Source of the DNA: Geodermatophilus sp. YIM 151500
GTDB lineage: Bacteria > Actinomycetota > Actinomycetes > Mycobacteriales > Geodermatophilaceae
Reading direction: 5' to 3'
NCBI RefSeq assembly: GCF_025716945.1
Contig: NZ_JAOVZT010000009.1
Coordinates: forward strand, 12,499-76,498
DNA: 64,000 nucleotides
Made by a program: the position numbers and the translations under genes. This document shows positions 16,348 through 24,451 of the stretch, one piece after another (positions within the stretch are counted from its first letter, which is position 1; the number at the start of each line of letters is the position of its first letter). The notes below the pieces were generated by a model, which made no database searches, was not told the DNA's origin, and worked only from the letters and a program-made list of their open reading frames with translations.

Positions 16348-16770
16348 TCAGGGGGCGAACGAGCCGGTGGAGAAGGCGGCGAAGGCGGCGATCCAGAGGA
16401 CCACGAGCAGCGCGTAGAAGCCGGTCACGATGCCGCCCACGATGACCCCGGCCAGGGCCAGGCCGGCTCCCTCCTCGCCGGTCCGGCGGATCTCCTTGCG
16501 CGCCATGACGCCGAGCACCAGGCCGACCGGTGCGAAGACGAACGCCATCACCAGGGCGAGGATCGCCTTCGTGTTCGTCGGCCGCCGCCACGGGCCCGGG
16601 TACCCGTAGGCCGGGTCGGCGTAGCCGGGGGGCCCGTACGGAGCCCCGTACGGCGGCGGGCCGTACCCGGGCGCCGCGGGGGTGGGGGAACCCTGCCCGG
16701 GCCGGCCGGTCGTCCCGGCGCCGCCCGCGCCCGCCGTGGCGTCGCCACGGTAGAAGTCGTCCTGGGCCAT
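16348..16770 (-). CDS. DUF4190 domain membrane protein
   Basis: The 140-aa protein has a Gly/Pro/Tyr-rich N-terminal half (repeated YGPP, YGAP-like motifs) and a C-terminal DUF4190 domain of two membrane helices flanking VMARKEIRRTGEEGAG. Function is unknown; such proteins are common in actinobacterial envelopes. ATG 16770 begins the MAQDDFYRG segment; longer frames lack homology. Confidence 0.8.
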   Translation of the reverse strand: MAQDDFYRGDATAGAGGAGTTGRPGQGSPTPAAPGYGPPPYGAPYGPPGYADPAYGYPGPWRRPTNTKAILALVMAFVFAPVGLVLGVMARKEIRRTGEEGAGLALAGVIVGGIVTGFYALLVVLWIAAFAAFSTGSFAP

Positions 16771-16922
16771 CGCCGGACCTGCCGTTCCTCGGAGGGAGCA
16801 CCGTCGGCGGGAACCGTAGACGCCGTGGGTCCCGGACATGACCAGGCGCACCCGTCGTTCACCCGCCAGTGGCCCATACTCACCGGTAACCACGGACTGC
16901 GCCGCCTGCGAGAGGACTTCCC

Positions 16923-18119
16923 ATGGCCCGCCTGGCCCAGACCGCCGACCTGACCGACGTCCAGCGGGAGATCCTGGTGACCGTCCGGAGCTTCGTCGAC
17001 AAGGAGATCATCCCGGTCGCCCAGGAGCTGGAGCACGGTGACGTCTACCCGCAGGAGATCGTCGACGGGCTCAAGGAGCTCGGCATCTTCGGGTTGACCA
17101 TCCCCGAGGAGCACGGCGGTCTCGGCGAGTCGCTGCTGACCTACGCGCTCGTGGTCGAGGAGATCGCCCGCGGCTGGATGAGCGTCTCCGGGGTGATCAA
17201 CACGCACTTCATCGTGGCCTACATGGTGCTGCAGCACGGCACCCCGGAGCAGAAGGAGCGGCTGCTGCCGCGCATGGCCACCGGCGAGGTGCGGGGGGCG
17301 TTCTCCATGTCCGAGCCCGGCCTGGGGTCCGACGTCGCCGGCATCCGCACGAAGGCGGTGCGGGACGGCGACGGGTACGTGATCGACGGCCAGAAGATGT
17401 GGCTGACCAACGGTGCCTCGTCCACGCTGGTCGCGGCGCTGGTCCGCACCGACGAGGGCGCGGGCAAGGCCCACCAGAACCTGACGACCTTCCTGGTCGA
17501 GAAGCCCACCGGCTTCGGTGAGGTGCTGCCGGGGCTGTCCGTCCCCGGCAAGATCGACAAGATGGGCTACAAGGGCGTCGACACCACCGAGCTGGTGTTC
17601 GACGGCTTCCGGATCGGCGCCGATGCCGTGCTCGGCGGGGTGCCCGGCCGCGGCTTCGCCCAGATGATGGACGGCGTCGAGGTCGGCCGGGTCAACGTCG
17701 CGGCGCGGGCCTGCGGCATCTCCATCCGTGCGTTCGAGCTCGCCGTCGCCTACGCCCAGCAGCGGGAGACCTTCGGCAAGCCGATCGCCGAGCACCAGGC
17801 GATCGCGTTCCAGCTCGCCGAGATGGCCACCAAGGTCGAGGCCGCGCACCTGATGATGGTCAACGCCGCCCGGTTGAAGGACCGTGGCCGGCGCAACGAC
17901 GTCGAGGCCGGCATGGCCAAGCTGCTGGCCAGCGAGTACTGCGCCGAGGTGACCACCCAGGCGTTCCGCATCCACGGCGGCTACGGCTACTCCAAGGAGT
18001 ACGAGATCGAGCGGCTCATGCGCGAGGCGCCGTTCCTGCTCATCGGCGAGGGCACCAGCGAGATCCAGAAGACGATCATCAGCCGGGGGTTGCTCAAGGA
18101 GTACGCGCTGCGCCGCTGA
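16923..18119 (+). CDS. acyl-CoA dehydrogenase
   Basis: The 398-aa flavoenzyme has the three-part acyl-CoA dehydrogenase fold. Markers are GLTIPEEHGGLG, the FAD/substrate segment FSMSEPGLGSDVAG, MWLTNG, RIHGGYGYSKEYEIERLMR, and GEGTSEIQ, in which the Glu is the family's catalytic base. It oxidises an acyl-CoA to the enoyl-CoA, passing electrons to ETF. It stands alone; no ETF or thiolase is nearby. ATG 16923 follows GAGAGGAC. Confidence 0.93.
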   Translation: MARLAQTADLTDVQREILVTVRSFVDKEIIPVAQELEHGDVYPQEIVDGLKELGIFGLTIPEEHGGLGESLLTYALVVEEIARGWMSVSGVINTHFIVAYMVLQHGTPEQKERLLPRMATGEVRGAFSMSEPGLGSDVAGIRTKAVRDGDGYVIDGQKMWLTNGASSTLVAALVRTDEGAGKAHQNLTTFLVEKPTGFGEVLPGLSVPGKIDKMGYKGVDTTELVFDGFRIGADAVLGGVPGRGFAQMMDGVEVGRVNVAARACGISIRAFELAVAYAQQRETFGKPIAEHQAIAFQLAEMATKVEAAHLMMVNAARLKDRGRRNDVEAGMAKLLASEYCAEVTTQAFRIHGGYGYSKEYEIERLMREAPFLLIGEGTSEIQKTIISRGLLKEYALRR

Positions 18120-18150
18120 GCGCGGGCCCGGCAGCGCGTCGCGGCCGGCG

Positions 18151-18870
18151 TCAGCCGGCGTCGCCGGGCGGTTCCTCGAACCGGACCTCGACCCCCCTCA
18201 CGCCCAGCGACCGGGCGAGGGTGGTCAGCATGTCCCGCGTGTTCTCTTCAGCGCGATCGCGCAGGTCGCTGTCGGCGGCCGCGCGGGCCAGGCGGCGCTC
18301 GGCCTCCGCGTACAGCTCGGTGTCGTCCGTCGGGTTCTCGGCGAAGGCGCCGCCGACCCGCTCGACCAGCCCCCGGTCGCGGTCGACGACGCGGCTGCCC
18401 TCCGGATCGATCCGGACGTCCCCGATGCGGGGCGCCGGCAGCACGATGGTGGCCGAGGAGCCGTCGGACGAGAGCTCGACCCGCCCGGCGTCCAGACCGT
18501 CGAAGTCGACGTAGGCGTCGGCGGTGCCGGTGGCCAGGAAGCTGACCCGTTCGCCGCTGATCACCGAGGGCAGGAAGGGCGTGTCGGTCTCCCGGTCGAG
18601 GAAGACCTGGAACGTGCCCGTCGCGGCGTGGTACTCCTGCAGGTCCTCGAGCGCGAGGATCAGCGGCGGCGTGCTCCGGTCGACGACCTGCTGCTCCAGT
18701 GGGTTCCCGAAGCCCGGCAGCCAGTCGCGCAGCTGCACGGCCGCCGGTACGAGGAGGGCGACCCCGATGCCGGCCGCGACCAGCCGGCGCGCGGCGCGTC
18801 CCCGGCGGGGGCCTGCGTCGCTCCCAGCAGCGTCGGTGCTCGTCGGGCGGTCCTGGAGCAGAGCGGGCAT
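18151..18870 (-). CDS. DUF4230 domain protein
   Basis: The 239-aa protein has a basic N-terminus, one membrane anchor (RRLVAAGIGVALLVPAAVQL, about 35-55) and an extracytoplasmic DUF4230 domain. The Asp/Glu-rich C-terminal part is helical and ends near GVRGVEVRFEEPP. Function is unknown. ATG 18870 is supported by GGAGGTGCGC immediately upstream. Confidence 0.8.
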   Translation of the reverse strand: MPALLQDRPTSTDAAGSDAGPRRGRAARRLVAAGIGVALLVPAAVQLRDWLPGFGNPLEQQVVDRSTPPLILALEDLQEYHAATGTFQVFLDRETDTPFLPSVISGERVSFLATGTADAYVDFDGLDAGRVELSSDGSSATIVLPAPRIGDVRIDPEGSRVVDRDRGLVERVGGAFAENPTDDTELYAEAERRLARAAADSDLRDRAEENTRDMLTTLARSLGVRGVEVRFEEPPGDAG

Positions 18871-19010
18871 GCGCACCTCCGATGGCGTCCTGCTGGATTC
18901 TCCTCCTCCAGCCACCGCGCGTGCGTCCGCATTCCCCGCGACCGGCGCGGCACGGCCGATCGCGGTACCCGCCACCCGTCGCGGGGACCTCGCGGCCGGG
19001 CACGGGCATC

Positions 19011-19065
19011 CCCGGGCCCCCTGTGCTCTGCGTGCGCGCGGCACGCAGAGCACAGGGTGCCCGGG
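19011..19065. repeat. long palindrome, 25 of 26 paired positions
   Basis: The 17-bp arms 19019-19035 and 19041-19057 are perfect complements around a 5-nt GCGCG loop. After one mismatch the stem resumes for seven more pairs (19011-19017 with 19059-19065). It is one of the strongest stems in the window and lies between divergent genes rather than at a gene end. Confidence 0.8.
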
Positions 19066-19090
19066 CGCTGCTGCCGGTCGACCGCGGCGT

Positions 19091-19123
19091 CGTGCTCCGC
19101 GTGCGCACGGCACGCGCAGCACG
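19091..19123. repeat. second palindrome related to 19011-19065
   Basis: Arms 19091-19104 and 19110-19123 pair over 14 positions with one mismatch around a 5-nt GCACG loop. The sequence (GCTCCGCGTGC / GCACGCGCAGC) is a diverged copy of the upstream palindrome, so the two look like a duplicated REP-like unit. Confidence 0.75.
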
Positions 19124-19217
19124 GGGCAGCAGCAGGGTGGCCCCGAGGTCCGGGCGCCGGCTCCGGGCGCTGTGGGGGGACGGCGGCCACGCCGCGTGCC
19201 CGTGCTAGGCAGGAGGT

Positions 19218-20153
19218 ATGCGAGCTGTCGGGGTGACCCGGTTCGGCGGGCCGGAGGCCCTGCACGTGGTCGACGTCCCGGACGAGCCGCTCGGCCCCGG
19301 CCAGGTGCGGGTGCGGGTGCGGGCCGCCGCGGTCAGCCCCACCGACACCCACCTGCGGGAGGGCGCCTACGCCGACCGTGACCCGGTGCAGCAACCGCCG
19401 TGGGTCCCCGGGATGGACGCCGCGGGAGTCGTCGTCGCGCTGGGGGAGGGCAGCGACGGCCTGGCGGTCGGCGACGAGGTCATGGCGGTCGTCGTCCCGA
19501 CCGGCGCGCACGGCGGCTACCGGGAGGACCTCGTGCTGCCCGTCGGATCCGTCGTCCGGGTGCCGGCCGGGGCCGACCTCGTCGCCGCCTCGACCCTGCC
19601 GATGAACGCGCTCACCGCCCGGATGGCGCTCGACCGGATGACGCTGCCGCGTGGCGCGACGCTGGCGGTCACCGGAGCGGCCGGGGCGTTCGGCGGCTAC
19701 GTCGTCCAGCTGGCCAAGGCCGAGGGGCTGACCGTCGTCGCCGACGCCGCCGAGCGCGACGAGCGCCTGGTGCGGTCCCTCGGCGCCGACGTCGTCGTCC
19801 GCCGGGGCGACGGCGTGGCCGAGCGGATCAGAGCCGAGTTCCCCGACGGCGTCGACGGGCTCGCCGACGGGTCGGTGCAGGACGCCGCCGTGCTGCCGGC
19901 CGTCCGCGACGGCGGGCGGGTGGCCACGGTGCGCGGCTACCGCGGCGACGGCCGGCGCGGCGTGGAGGTGCTGCCGGTGCGGGTGCGCCGGATGGCCGAG
20001 GACCGCGCGGCGCTCGACCGGCTGCGGCAGCAGGTCGAGGAGGGCGTGCTGACCCTGCGCGTGGCCCGGACCCTGCCGGCCGAGGAGGCCCCGGAGGCGC
20101 ACCGGCAGCTCGCCGCGGGCGGCGTCCGGGGACGGCTGGTGCTCACTTTCTGA
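19218..20153 (+). CDS. MDR-family quinone oxidoreductase / alcohol dehydrogenase-like
   Basis: The 311-aa medium-chain reductase has an N-terminal GroES-like domain (MRAVGVTRFGGPEAL, PGMDAAGVVVALGEG) and a Rossmann domain with VTGAAGAFGGYVVQLAKAEG. The structural and catalytic zinc Cys clusters are absent, which points to a zinc-free NADPH:quinone oxidoreductase. Substrate unknown. A second MDR protein lies at 62298-63221. The start follows CAGGAGGT. Confidence 0.88.
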   Translation: MRAVGVTRFGGPEALHVVDVPDEPLGPGQVRVRVRAAAVSPTDTHLREGAYADRDPVQQPPWVPGMDAAGVVVALGEGSDGLAVGDEVMAVVVPTGAHGGYREDLVLPVGSVVRVPAGADLVAASTLPMNALTARMALDRMTLPRGATLAVTGAAGAFGGYVVQLAKAEGLTVVADAAERDERLVRSLGADVVVRRGDGVAERIRAEFPDGVDGLADGSVQDAAVLPAVRDGGRVATVRGYRGDGRRGVEVLPVRVRRMAEDRAALDRLRQQVEEGVLTLRVARTLPAEEAPEAHRQLAAGGVRGRLVLTF

Positions 20154-20280
20154 CCGGTCGTCCCCGCATGGCTCCCGATGGTGAACGGCTCGCCGGTCAG
20201 CCGTCCGCCGAACTGCCGATCGGCCGCCGGCGAGCCGGCCGGGTGGACCCTCGGCCGCAGTTCGTCCGGGGGAGTGCGGC

Positions 20281-22737
20281 ATGCCCGAGGTGGCGCAGGG
20301 GCGACGGCGGGAGATCCGCCTGGCACTGGTGCTCAACGGCGGGGTCAGCCTGGCCGTGTGGATGGGCGGCGTGGTCCACGAGATCGACCTGCTGCGGCGC
20401 GCCTCCCGGGTGGCCTGCGGCGCCGAGCCCTACGACGAGTCCGCGGTCGCCCCGTACGACCGGCCGGTCTTCCGCGCCTGGGCGGAGCTGTGCGAGCGGG
20501 CGGGCGCCGGGCCGGTGGTGGTCGACGTCATCGCCGGCACCAGCGCCGGCGGCCTGAACGGCACCCTGCTGGCCACCGCCGTGGCGCGCGGCGTGCCGCT
20601 GGACCCGCCGTCGACCCAGGCGCACCCCTACCTGCGGCGGGTCTGGAACGACAGCGCCCGCCTGGAGAACGAGCGGCTGCTCCGGCTGACGCGAGACCCC
20701 TGCCTGCCCAGCGTGCTGGACGGCGACTACTTCCGCGACGAGATCGACCGGGTGGTCGGGACCATCGGCCGGGACGCGGCGGAGGGGCAGGCCTCGCCCG
20801 AGCCGGTCACGCTCTTCGTCACCGCGACCGCGCTCGGCGAGTCGAACCGGTCGTACGTCGACAGCTTCGGCCGCGGGTTCGACGTGGCCGACCACCGCCG
20901 CCTCTACCGCTTCCGCCGCAGCGAGGACGACCGGGTGGTCTACCGGCCGGGCAGCGGCCCGCCGGAGTCGTGGTGGCCCGGCGGCGCGCTCGGCGAGATC
21001 GACGACTTCGACGCCAAGGACCCCGGCGCGCACGAGGCGCTGGTGACGGCGGCCCGCGCGTCGGCGTCGTTCCCGCTGGCGTTCGCCCCGGTCGAGGAGG
21101 GGCCGGCGCTGGCGGCGCGGCGGGTGCTGCCCGCAGCGACGGTCGAGCGCGAGGGTGCCCGCTGGCTGGTCGACGGCGGGGTGCTCGACAACGCGCCGTT
21201 CCAGCCGGTGCTCGACGCGATCGGACGCCGTCCGGCCACCGAACCGGTGCGCCGTCTGCTGGTGTACGTCGTCCCCTCGCAGGGCGCCGCGCTCGACGAG
21301 GCCGCCGAGCGGTTGCCGGCGACCGGGGAGGGCGAGGTCGCGCACCCGCCGTGGCGCGGCATCCTCGGCTCGGCCGTCGGCTTCCCGCGGGAGAGCGACG
21401 TGCGGGCCGACATGGAGTACACCGTCTACCTGCTCGGCCGGGGCGAGCTGGTCCAGGGCCGCCCCGAGGTGGGGCCCGAGGCGCTGTTCCGGGCCGAGGT
21501 CGACGCCGGGACGCCGACCGGCCTCGCCGACGGGCTGTTCGAGCAGTACCGGCGCGCGCGGGCGGTCGGCGGTCTGCAGGACGTGCGGAACGTCCTGGCG
21601 CGGGCGCGCGCCGGCGGCGGCGTCGTCCTGGCGCCGGTGGCCGGTGCCGACCCGGCCGAGCTCCTCCGGCAACCCGTGTCGTGGGTGCCGCCGGACGCCG
21701 CGGACCTGCGCCGGCGGGCGGGGCCGTGGCGGTGGGGGATGGGCGCCGCGGAGCGGGTGTGCCGGCTGCTCGTCCGCGACCTGTGGGACCGGTCGGCCGA
21801 CCACGGCGCGGTCGCCCCGATCACCGCGGCGCTCGTCCGGGTGGAGGCGGTCCGCGACGCGGTCGGCGACCGCGTGGTGGCGACCGCGGCGACGGCGCCG
21901 GACGGCGGCACCGCGCTCCTGGCCTGGGCCGACGGCATCATGGCCGAGCTGCGGGTGACCGAGGCGCTGACCTGGTGCACCGACACCGCGGCGGAGGCGT
22001 ACGCCCGGGCACGCGGCGGCTCGGTCGATCCTGCGGCCGTGCTCTGCGCGGGGCTCGCCGTCGAGGTGGCCACCCAGGCGCTGACCGGCCACCAGCCGTT
22101 CCACCGCACCGCGCCGTTCGAGTTCCTCCGCCTCGGACCGGACGTCGAGACCCCGCTGGTCGACTGCGCCCACGCCGAGCCGGCGGAGGTCCGGCGGTCG
22201 TCGGAGCGCGCCCGGCACCGCGGCGATGCGAAGCTCTACGGCACGCGGGTGCAGCACTTCGCGGCCTTCGGGCTGGACGAGTGGCGCGGCTGGGACTGGA
22301 CGGCCGGCCGGCTCGACGCCCAGGTGCACCTGGCGCGGGCGCTGACCGGCTCCGATCCGACCGACTGGACGGCGGACGTGCAGCGGCACACGGTGCACGC
22401 CGAGCTCGGCCTGGGCGCCGACGCCTGGCGGGCGGCCCGCGAGCGGCTGTACACCACGACCGACGCCGACCTGGTCGCGGACCTCTGCACCCGCGGCTAC
22501 GGCGCGGCGCTCGTCGTCGCGGTGACCGACGCGGTCATGCGGGCGCTGCCGCACCGGCTGGCCCTCGACCGCACCGGCCTGCTCGCCAACGCCCTGCTCG
22601 CCCGGCGGCCGCAGCAGCGGCTCGTGACGTGGTGGGCGCCGCTGGCCCGGTTCGTCGTCCGCCGCCGGTGGCAGCGCTGGACGCGGACCCTCGGCGTCCC
22701 CGACGGCGTCGGGGCGGGCGCCGGCCCACCGCGGTAG
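20281..22737 (+). CDS. patatin-like phospholipase with DUF3376-type C-terminus
   Basis: This is an 818-aa lipid acyl hydrolase. The patatin domain has an oxyanion-hole Gly-rich start (VLNGGVSLAVWMGG), the nucleophile elbow GTSAGG with S88, and the DGG motif with D298 (LVDGGVLDNAPF), forming the Ser-Asp dyad. The long C-terminal part matches the DUF3376 class of actinobacterial patatins. No signal peptide is seen, so a cytoplasmic or membrane-peripheral location is expected. The physiological lipid is unknown. Confidence 0.88.
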   Translation: MPEVAQGRRREIRLALVLNGGVSLAVWMGGVVHEIDLLRRASRVACGAEPYDESAVAPYDRPVFRAWAELCERAGAGPVVVDVIAGTSAGGLNGTLLATAVARGVPLDPPSTQAHPYLRRVWNDSARLENERLLRLTRDPCLPSVLDGDYFRDEIDRVVGTIGRDAAEGQASPEPVTLFVTATALGESNRSYVDSFGRGFDVADHRRLYRFRRSEDDRVVYRPGSGPPESWWPGGALGEIDDFDAKDPGAHEALVTAARASASFPLAFAPVEEGPALAARRVLPAATVEREGARWLVDGGVLDNAPFQPVLDAIGRRPATEPVRRLLVYVVPSQGAALDEAAERLPATGEGEVAHPPWRGILGSAVGFPRESDVRADMEYTVYLLGRGELVQGRPEVGPEALFRAEVDAGTPTGLADGLFEQYRRARAVGGLQDVRNVLARARAGGGVVLAPVAGADPAELLRQPVSWVPPDAADLRRRAGPWRWGMGAAERVCRLLVRDLWDRSADHGAVAPITAALVRVEAVRDAVGDRVVATAATAPDGGTALLAWADGIMAELRVTEALTWCTDTAAEAYARARGGSVDPAAVLCAGLAVEVATQALTGHQPFHRTAPFEFLRLGPDVETPLVDCAHAEPAEVRRSSERARHRGDAKLYGTRVQHFAAFGLDEWRGWDWTAGRLDAQVHLARALTGSDPTDWTADVQRHTVHAELGLGADAWRAARERLYTTTDADLVADLCTRGYGAALVVAVTDAVMRALPHRLALDRTGLLANALLARRPQQRLVTWWAPLARFVVRRRWQRWTRTLGVPDGVGAGAGPPR

Positions 22738-22794
22738 GACCCCGGCGGCCGGCGCCCGGTCGCCGGTGGTCCGGGCCCGTGCCAGGGTCCGGGT

Positions 22795-24336
22795 GTGAAC
22801 GGGGCGCAGGCACTCATCCGGACCCTGGTCGGCGCCGGCGTCGACGTCTGCTTCGCCAACCCGGGGACGTCGGAGATGCACTTCGTGGCCGCCCTGGACG
22901 ACGTGCCGGAGATGCGCGGCGTGCTCACCCTCTTCGAGGGCGTGGCCACCGGTGCGGCCGACGCCTACGCGCGGATGACCGGCCGGCCGGCGGCGACGTT
23001 GCTGCACCTGGGACCGGGGCTCGGCAACGGGCTGGCCAACCTGCACAACGCCCGGCGCAGCCGGGCGCCGGTGGTGAACGTCGTCGGCGACCACGCCCGC
23101 TCGCACAAGCGGCTCGACGCCCCGCTGGAGAGCGACATCGACGCGCTCGCCGGCACGGTGTCGGCCTGGGTGCGCCGGTCGCTGTCGCCGGCGGACGTCG
23201 GCGCCGACGCCGCCGACGCGGTGGCCGCCGCGCGCGACGGCGTCGCGACGCTGGTCCTGCCGGCCGACGTCTCCTGGTCCGAGGGCGCCGCGGTGGCCGA
23301 GCCGGTGGGGCCGCGGCCGGTGCCGCACGTGCCGCCGTCCGTGGTGGACGACGTCGCCGCCGTGCTGCGCCGGGACGAGCCGGCCGTGCTGTTCGTCGGC
23401 GGCGAGGTGATGGCCTCGGAGGCCGGGCTGCGCGCCGCGGCGCGGATCGCGGCCGGCACCGGGACCCGGCTGCTCGCCGAGACCTTCCCGCCGCGGACGG
23501 TGCGCGGCGCGGGGCTCCCCGACGTGCCGCGGCTGCCCTACCCGCCGGAGATGGCCCTGGCCTCCCTCGAGGGGACGGCGCACCTGGTGCTGGCCGGCGC
23601 CCAGGCGCCGGTGCACTTCTTCGGCTACCCCGACCTGCCGGGGACGCCGGTGCCGCGGGACTGCGCCGTGCACGCGCTGAGCCGCCCCGGGGAGGACGGC
23701 GTCGCGGCGCTGGAGGCGCTGGCGTCGGCGGTGGCGCCGGGCGCGGCACCGCAGGTCGCGGAGGCGCAGCGGCCGGAGCCGCCGTCGGGGCCGCTGGACC
23801 CGCGGTCGCTCTCGGCGGTCGTCGGCGCGCTGCTGCCCGAGGGCGCCATCGTGGTCGACGAGGCCCTGACCTCGGGCGTCGGGCTGGCCGAGATGACGGC
23901 CGGCGCGCCGCGGCACGACTGGCTGTCGCTGACCGGCGGCTCGATCGGTGACGGGTTGCCGATGGCGGCCGGCGCGGCGGTCGCCTGCCCGGACCGGCCG
24001 GTGATCGGCATCCAGGCCGACGGCAGCGCGATGTACACGATCTCCGCGCTGTGGACCCACGCCCGCGAGGGCCTCGACGTCACGACGGTGGTCTGCGACA
24101 ACGGCTCCTACGGCATCCTCGAGCACGAGCTGTCGCGGGTGGGCGCGGCCCAGGGCGGTGAGCGGGCGCGGCGGCTGCTCGACCTCGGCGGGCCTCCGCT
24201 CGACTTCGTCCAGCTGGCCGCGGGCCTGGGCGTGCCCGCGTCGCGCGTGGAGACCGCCGAGCACCTCGCCGACCAGCTCGGCCGGGCGCTGTCGGAATCG
24301 GGGCCGCACCTCGTCCAGGCCGTGCTGCGCCGCTGA
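22795..24336 (+). CDS. thiamine-pyrophosphate enzyme, acetolactate synthase large subunit-like
   Basis: The 513-aa TPP enzyme has the PYR domain (FANPGTSEMHF, LFEGVATGAADAYARM with the Glu that activates TPP), a central domain and a PP domain with the GDG-type motif QADGSAMYT followed by CDNGSYG. No small regulatory subunit follows, so it is probably not the biosynthetic IlvB; benzoylformate-decarboxylase-like or carboligase activity is possible. GTG 22795 is preceded by CAGGGT with a 6-nt gap, suggesting a leaderless transcript. Confidence 0.87.
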   Translation: MNGAQALIRTLVGAGVDVCFANPGTSEMHFVAALDDVPEMRGVLTLFEGVATGAADAYARMTGRPAATLLHLGPGLGNGLANLHNARRSRAPVVNVVGDHARSHKRLDAPLESDIDALAGTVSAWVRRSLSPADVGADAADAVAAARDGVATLVLPADVSWSEGAAVAEPVGPRPVPHVPPSVVDDVAAVLRRDEPAVLFVGGEVMASEAGLRAAARIAAGTGTRLLAETFPPRTVRGAGLPDVPRLPYPPEMALASLEGTAHLVLAGAQAPVHFFGYPDLPGTPVPRDCAVHALSRPGEDGVAALEALASAVAPGAAPQVAEAQRPEPPSGPLDPRSLSAVVGALLPEGAIVVDEALTSGVGLAEMTAGAPRHDWLSLTGGSIGDGLPMAAGAAVACPDRPVIGIQADGSAMYTISALWTHAREGLDVTTVVCDNGSYGILEHELSRVGAAQGGERARRLLDLGGPPLDFVQLAAGLGVPASRVETAEHLADQLGRALSESGPHLVQAVLRR

Positions 24337-24451
24337 CCCCCTCGGCCGACCGGCGTCACCCCCGCGCACCGGGGTCACCTCCGACGACCGGGCCGGAGGG
24401 CCGTGTGCCGCGGGCCCCTCCGGTCCTACAGTCGGGTCGAGGCGGCTGCCG

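Larger units (their letters stand above)
18871..19217. other. 347-bp divergent gap with two large palindromes
   Basis: No coding sequence is supported here. The gap separates the divergent DUF4230 gene and quinone oxidoreductase gene and is dominated by the palindromes at 19011-19065 and 19091-19123. The oxidoreductase is preceded by CAGGAGGT, a strong ribosome-binding site. Confidence 0.6.
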
